Shown piece after piece: positions 60,080-64,000 of a stretch of 64,000 nt of DNA. Made by a program: the position numbers and the translations under genes. The notes under the pieces are model-generated. The model did no database searches and was not told where the DNA came from. It was given only the letters and a program-made list of their open reading frames with translations. The stretch spans positions 1,860,001-1,924,000 of the forward strand of contig NZ_CP071463.1 of assembly GCF_017352095.1 (NCBI RefSeq), written 5' to 3'. Positions within the stretch are counted from its first letter, which is position 1. The number at the start of each line of letters is the position of its first letter. Source of the DNA: Natrinema longum (GTDB lineage Archaea; Halobacteriota; Halobacteria; Halobacteriales; Natrialbaceae).

Positions 60080-61369
60080 CTAGTCTTCAGACACTGCCCG
60101 GGTCGGCGTTTCTGTCGCAGGGGAAGGTGGCTCGTGTGTGCCGAAATCGGGGTGGGTCTCCTCCATCCAGACGTACACGATCGCCCCGGAGATGAACATC
60201 AGGATCGCAGTCATGTAGAACGCAGCCTCGGCGTTCACGAACTGCATCGAGAGGCCGATCGAGATCGCACCGACTCCGTAGCCGGAGTCCCGCCACATCC
60301 GGTACACGCCCATTCCAGCCGACCGCCACGTCGGGTGGGCTGCGTCGCTAGGGACCGTCATCAGGTTTGGATACAGCAACGCCATACCCAACCCGGAGGC
60401 GGCGGCCAGAGCGGCCCACGGGAGATACCCATCGACGAACACCATCCCGAGGACGCCGGCCCCTGCGAGGAACATTCCCCAGATCACGGGAGGGCGGCGG
60501 CCGATACGGTCTGCAAGCCCTCCGGTCGCGATCTGGAGGAAATACATCGCGCTGTGGACGCCGACGACGACACCGACTGCTGCGATGCCGAGCCCCTGGC
60601 TCGTGAGATACAGCGGCACTGCGATCCAGAACAGGGTATCGACGAAGTTCTCGATGTGACCAGCCTGTGCCGCGGCGAACAAGGTCCTGTCCCCGTACGT
60701 TGCTCGCTTCAGCACCTCGCGAAACGGGAGATTCGCATCGTGGTGATCATCGTCACCTTCGGCCTGTGCGTACTGGACGGTTTCCGTGATCAGGAAGATC
60801 GAGATGAGGAACGCCAGCACGACGACCACCGCGAGGAAGTAGAACGGTTCGGGACGGAGACTCCACTGGCCAGCGATGACGCCCGTAATCCACGCACCGA
60901 CGGCGACGCCGGAGTAGCCAAACGCCTCGTCGATACCGACTGCGAGACCGCGCTGGTCGGGACCTGCGAGGTCGATTTTGGCGTTGATCGCCATGCTCCA
61001 GGTCAGTGCCTGGTTGATGCCGAGGAGGATGTTCCCGACCGTGATCCAGCCCCAACTGGGAGCGACGATGAGAATAACCGGGAGGGGCAACGCGGTTGCC
61101 CACCCGAGGATGAGGACTGGCTTGCGGCCGTACTCTTCGCCCCACTTCCCGGCGTAGAGGTTGAGCAAGGCCTTGACGAACCCGAACGAGGCGACGAACG
61201 AGCCGATGACCAGAAAGGACTCGACGCCGAGTACGTCCTCGCCCAGAACGGGCACGACGGTGCGCTCGGACCCGATAGTCAGCCCGGTGGCGAACACTAA
61301 CAGAACGTGCAAAGAGAACTGTCCGAGGTGCTCGCGGATCCCCTGCTTGAGTTCAGTTGTCGTACCCAT
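60080..61369 (-). CDS. Major facilitator superfamily transporter
   Basis: The 429-residue transporter has 12 membrane segments with a hydrophilic loop in the middle (about 205-225; AQAEGDDDHHDANLPFREVLKR). MFS loop motifs GKWGEEYGRKPVLILGW (loop 2-3) and GGLADRIGRRPPVIWGM (loop 8-9) are visible. It starts 3 bp after the rhodanese-MBL gene stops, so they share an operon. The link to sulfur chemistry is from context; the substrate is unknown. Confidence 0.85.
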   Translation of the reverse strand: MGTTTELKQGIREHLGQFSLHVLLVFATGLTIGSERTVVPVLGEDVLGVESFLVIGSFVASFGFVKALLNLYAGKWGEEYGRKPVLILGWATALPLPVILIVAPSWGWITVGNILLGINQALTWSMAINAKIDLAGPDQRGLAVGIDEAFGYSGVAVGAWITGVIAGQWSLRPEPFYFLAVVVVLAFLISIFLITETVQYAQAEGDDDHHDANLPFREVLKRATYGDRTLFAAAQAGHIENFVDTLFWIAVPLYLTSQGLGIAAVGVVVGVHSAMYFLQIATGGLADRIGRRPPVIWGMFLAGAGVLGMVFVDGYLPWAALAAASGLGMALLYPNLMTVPSDAAHPTWRSAGMGVYRMWRDSGYGVGAISIGLSMQFVNAEAAFYMTAILMFISGAIVYVWMEETHPDFGTHEPPSPATETPTRAVSED

Positions 61370-61372
61370 CGA

Positions 61373-62485
61373 TTACTCGGCCGCGCAGTTGTTGGGCCCC
61401 AGTTCCAAATCGGCCAGTTCGTCTGCAGGAATCGATTCCTGACCGACGTTCGTTCGCTTGACGCGCTCGAAATTCGGCGGATGTTCCGGGATGTCCGAAG
61501 CGAGTTCTCGGACGAATTCCTCACGGTCGCGTTCGAGATCCTCGTTCCGTTCTCTCACCTCGCCGAGGGTCGCCGTCACCGGCGGATCGGGAGAGCCAGG
61601 ATCGTGCGCCGGTAAGACGACAGTGTCGTCCGATCGGTCCAGCAACCGCTGGAGGCTCTCGTAGAGCGTCGCGGCGTTTCCTTCGATGTCGGCGTCTTCG
61701 ATCCCGGCTTCGACGCCGAGTTCGACGCGACCCACGCTCGTGTGGAAGAGCGTATCCCCCGTAATTAACGCTGCACCACCGATATCGAACGAGACGCTCC
61801 CCTCGCTGTGTCCCGGCGTGTGGATGACCTCGAGATCGAGCTGGCCGACCGTCACGGTTTGCCCCTCCTCGACGGGCGTTGCGTCGATAGCGAGCGCGTC
61901 CTCGGGATGGAGATAGTACGGCACGCCGTGACGGTCGGCGAGTTCCCCAGCGCCCGAAACGTGGTCTGCGTGTGCGTGCGTGTCGAAGACGCCAACGAGT
62001 TCGGCGTCGTAGTCCTCGAGAATCGCTTCGTATTCCTCGAGATACTGCGACGGATCGAACACGACGGCGTCTCCGTCCGAGATGAGGACGTGCGAGAGGC
62101 AGCCTTTCCCCGGACGTGCAACCTGAACGAGCGTGTCATCGAGATCGACAGGAACGGGTGCGTGCCGGTGGACACGACTCCAGCCGTTCATCCCGTCCGT
62201 GAGCGTCTCGGCGTCGTACTCGAGTTCCTGCAGCACGTCCGTTGCGGTTTGCGACACGATGCCTGCAGTACAGACGGTAACGATCTCCATCCCATCTGGA
62301 AGGTCTCCGAGGGCGTCCTTTGCCGCGTTCGGGTCGTCGGTTAGTTGGTCGTAGACGTCGACGTTAACGCTGTCCGGAATATGCCAGTCGTCGTACTCCT
62401 CTTCGTGGCGAATATCAAGCACGAGCAGGCCGTCGTCGCCGGCCTGTAACCGTTCACTGAGCTTTTCAGGGCGTATCTCTGACAT
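61373..62485 (-). CDS. Rhodanese-metallo-beta-lactamase fusion (persulfide dioxygenase-like)
   Basis: The 370-residue protein has an N-terminal rhodanese domain (about 1-105) with active-site loop VCTAGIVS (Cys near residue 72). A metallo-beta-lactamase domain follows (about 120-330) with THAHADH and the later HTPGHSEGSVSF and DTLFHTSVGR metal ligands. Persulfide dioxygenases join these domains, usually in the opposite order. It probably oxidises persulfide sulfur in the cytoplasm. First gene of the operon with the MFS gene. Confidence 0.85.
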   Translation of the reverse strand: MSEIRPEKLSERLQAGDDGLLVLDIRHEEEYDDWHIPDSVNVDVYDQLTDDPNAAKDALGDLPDGMEIVTVCTAGIVSQTATDVLQELEYDAETLTDGMNGWSRVHRHAPVPVDLDDTLVQVARPGKGCLSHVLISDGDAVVFDPSQYLEEYEAILEDYDAELVGVFDTHAHADHVSGAGELADRHGVPYYLHPEDALAIDATPVEEGQTVTVGQLDLEVIHTPGHSEGSVSFDIGGAALITGDTLFHTSVGRVELGVEAGIEDADIEGNAATLYESLQRLLDRSDDTVVLPAHDPGSPDPPVTATLGEVRERNEDLERDREEFVRELASDIPEHPPNFERVKRTNVGQESIPADELADLELGPNNCAAE

Positions 62486-62494
62486 CGGTAGTCA

Positions 62495-62504
62495 CTCGTA
62501 CGAG
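62495..62504. promoter_or_regulatory. Palindrome in the divergent sulfur-cluster promoter
   Basis: CTCGTACGAG lies 10-19 nt upstream of the rhodanese-MBL start and 71 nt from the HTH gene start. Position suits an operator. Confidence 0.3.
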
Positions 62505-62574
62505 AAGTAGTAGAATATGGGTAGTGCGGGACATGACCGGCACCGTTAATTTTCTTCAGACCATTTCTACGTGT

Positions 62575-63309
62575 ATGAGCCTTTACGAGGCCTCGTTTCG
62601 GGTCAAACACGAGTGTCCGTACCGAGAAATCTCGGAGCAGTACCCGGACCTCACGATCCGTGAGTGGTACCTGAGCGACTGCCAAGTGATCGAAATCACC
62701 TCCTCGGAATCTCCGGCCGACGAATTACTCGAGGAAATCGATCAGTTGGGGACGATCCTCCACAGATCGATCGACGAGTCCGGCCTCCACGTCGTCACGC
62801 AGTCCTGTCTCTGTTCGTTAGAGGGCTCGATCATCGAACGGTTCGAGGAGTACAATTGCCTGTACCAGCCGCCGACGATTCATCGCCAGGGCTGGGAGCA
62901 CTATACGATCATCGCGTTCGACGAGAGTGATATTCAGGCGCTCCATCACGATTTGGAGGCCGACCGTGATATCGAAGTGCTCTCGAAGACGGCGATTACG
63001 GAACAGCAAATCCCTCACAGTATGTTGGCTCCGGTCGATCAGTTGTTCGAAGACGTGACCGAACGGCAGATGGCGGCGCTTCGACTGGCGCTCGAAAGTG
63101 GATACTACGAACAACCACGGAAGACGTCGCTCCGGGACTTAGCCGATCGGACGGCCGTTGCTCGATCGACGTACGAGGAACACCTTCGAAAGGCAGAGAA
63201 CAAACTGCTCACCAACGCGGGACAGTTCTTGCGACTGGTCACCGCGACCTCGTCGGCCGATCCGCTACAAATAAAAAAGACAGGGCAGGCGGACCAGGCT
63301 GCCGACTAA
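62575..63309 (+). CDS. Bat-type HTH-10 transcriptional regulator
   Basis: The 244-residue protein begins MSLYEASFRVKHECPYREISEQYPDL. The C-terminal HTH-10 domain (about 165-220) has VTERQMAALRLALESGYYEQPRKTSLRDLADRTAVARSTYEEHLRKAENKL, the classic bacterio-opsin activator helix. The N-terminal half has Cys residues (HECPY, QSCLCS) that could sense thiols or sulfur species. It diverges from the rhodanese-MBL operon, so it likely controls it. Confidence 0.85.
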   Translation: MSLYEASFRVKHECPYREISEQYPDLTIREWYLSDCQVIEITSSESPADELLEEIDQLGTILHRSIDESGLHVVTQSCLCSLEGSIIERFEEYNCLYQPPTIHRQGWEHYTIIAFDESDIQALHHDLEADRDIEVLSKTAITEQQIPHSMLAPVDQLFEDVTERQMAALRLALESGYYEQPRKTSLRDLADRTAVARSTYEEHLRKAENKLLTNAGQFLRLVTATSSADPLQIKKTGQADQAAD

Positions 63310-63342
63310 CTGAACGTGTGTCTTCGGAAACAGAGTCTTTGA

Positions 63343-63666
63343 CTAACCGATAGTAAGCACCTTATCTGCCTTCTCGATGATTCGGAGACAGTCTTCCATC
63401 GTTGCACGAGGCCTGAGGTCGTCCGCTTCGAGGTCGCGAGAATCGAGACACGTCCCGCAGGCGTAGCGCTGTCCCCCGTTTTGGACGTACTTGCGCATCA
63501 CGCCGTGTGGATTGAACTTCTGGTGTTCCAGGTCCGGTGCCTCGACGCCATCGCCGAGGAGAAAGACTTCGACTGTCTGATCCGAATCAAGCGCCGTGTT
63601 TGCGAGACGGAACGCGTTCCAGACACGCTCAGGGTCGTTGGTCTCCAGGATGATACCAAGGTGCAT
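63343..63666 (-). CDS. DsrE-family sulfur relay protein
   Basis: The 107-residue protein begins MHLGIILETNDPERVWNAFRLANTAL. It has the DsrE/DsrF fold pattern and the loop YACGTCLDSRDL, with two Cys as CGTC near residues 71-74. Such proteins carry sulfur atoms or persulfides for sulfur oxidation or tRNA thiolation. It converges with the HTH regulator. The start is the ATG at 63666; the longer upstream frame is not family-like. Confidence 0.85.
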   Translation of the reverse strand: MHLGIILETNDPERVWNAFRLANTALDSDQTVEVFLLGDGVEAPDLEHQKFNPHGVMRKYVQNGGQRYACGTCLDSRDLEADDLRPRATMEDCLRIIEKADKVLTIG

Positions 63667-64000
63667 ACGAAAGCTTCGGTAGTGCGTTACTTGGGCCCTG
63701 GTGGTGATTCTCTCACAGGGGAAACCACGACCACTAATTATCATGGAGAACGGGTCAGAGTCACGTTGAAGCGTTCAAGAACGGATGCTGAGTCCGATAC
63801 GCTACTACGGCCTCGTTGAAACCCTCCGTCGGTGATCGGTTTCGGGATGTCTGCTGAATACGGAGCGCATATTAGTTACGAGATCGGCGTCGAAGTCAGT
63901 TCCAGCGAGGGCGTGTTCCTGCCGTTCAACGGCTCCCGTACCCGTCGAACGGGACTGATGCAGGGGATACCGGCCCACCGTGGTTGACCAATCGTTCAAT
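63667..64000. other. Right-hand edge region, no supported gene
   Basis: A minus-strand frame reaches the window edge (63805 on) but its residue composition looks like shadow coding. The segment near 63810-63875 has the feel of IS-end sequence found in other haloarchaea, but I cannot define ends. Confidence 0.35.

Noticed and set aside
63805-63999. Minus-strand frame at the right edge
   Set aside because: No family resemblance, no promoter, and it is cut by the window edge; left as unannotated region.

Overview
The window is a 64 kb piece of a haloarchaeal (class Halobacteria) chromosome. The evidence is high GC, strongly acidic proteins, leaderless promoters with TATA-like boxes about 25-30 nt before start codons, a multi-TFB style transcription factor B, MptA, a haloarchaeal 2Fe-2S ferredoxin, Bat-type HTH regulators and ORB-type origin repeats. 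The abundance of CTCGAG-type codon pairs suggests Natrialbales, but that is only an impression. All coordinates and motifs were read by eye.

Layout. 1-8 kb: tandem small membrane paralogs, rpiA, a two-gene ABC exporter, a MacB-like ABC pair, and membrane proteins including an AI-2E-family permease. 8.1-12.3 kb: a thiamine-type ABC importer (thiB-thiP-thiQ) behind a perfect inverted repeat. 12.3-22 kb: an SLC13 permease, an archaeal FAD synthase, an XPD-like Fe-S helicase, DUF1684, a SAM methyltransferase and an iron-box-like palindrome. 22-27.2 kb: a small operon and oapCBA (arvCBA), then an 895-bp intergenic region with two inverted ORB elements flanking an AT-rich stretch, followed by a TFB gene. 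This looks like a replication origin, but no orc1/cdc6 gene lies in the window. 27-41 kb: household genes (UspA, amphi-Trp protein, KaiC-like ATPase, NAD kinase, DsbA-like protein, RNA polymerase epsilon, S2P protease, mptA, TrmB, DUF255, FxsA). Four copies of a ~34-bp dispersed element lie between 34.1 and 37.0 kb.

41.3-48.5 kb: tRNA-Ile(GAU) with duplicated 3' ends that look like an integration scar, a NucS-N/zinc-ribbon protein, endA, an FtsZ-like gene, an ornithine cyclodeaminase homolog, an AT-rich islet with a decayed IS6-type transposase and a SnoaL-like gene, then trpS. 48.6-58.9 kb: a PAS histidine kinase, a hypothetical gene, and pheS-pheT preceded by a 28-codon ORF with a Phe-rich end and three hairpins (a candidate attenuator), then hisA, a PiT-type phosphate transporter and ferredoxin. 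59-60 kb: a complete IS5-type insertion with a 9-bp target duplication. 60-63.7 kb: a sulfur-linked cluster (rhodanese-MBL, MFS, HTH-10 regulator, DsrE).

The strongest leads are the Phe-rich leader ahead of pheST, the origin whose initiator gene is missing from its usual place, the four-copy promoter-like element, and the tRNA-Ile scar.
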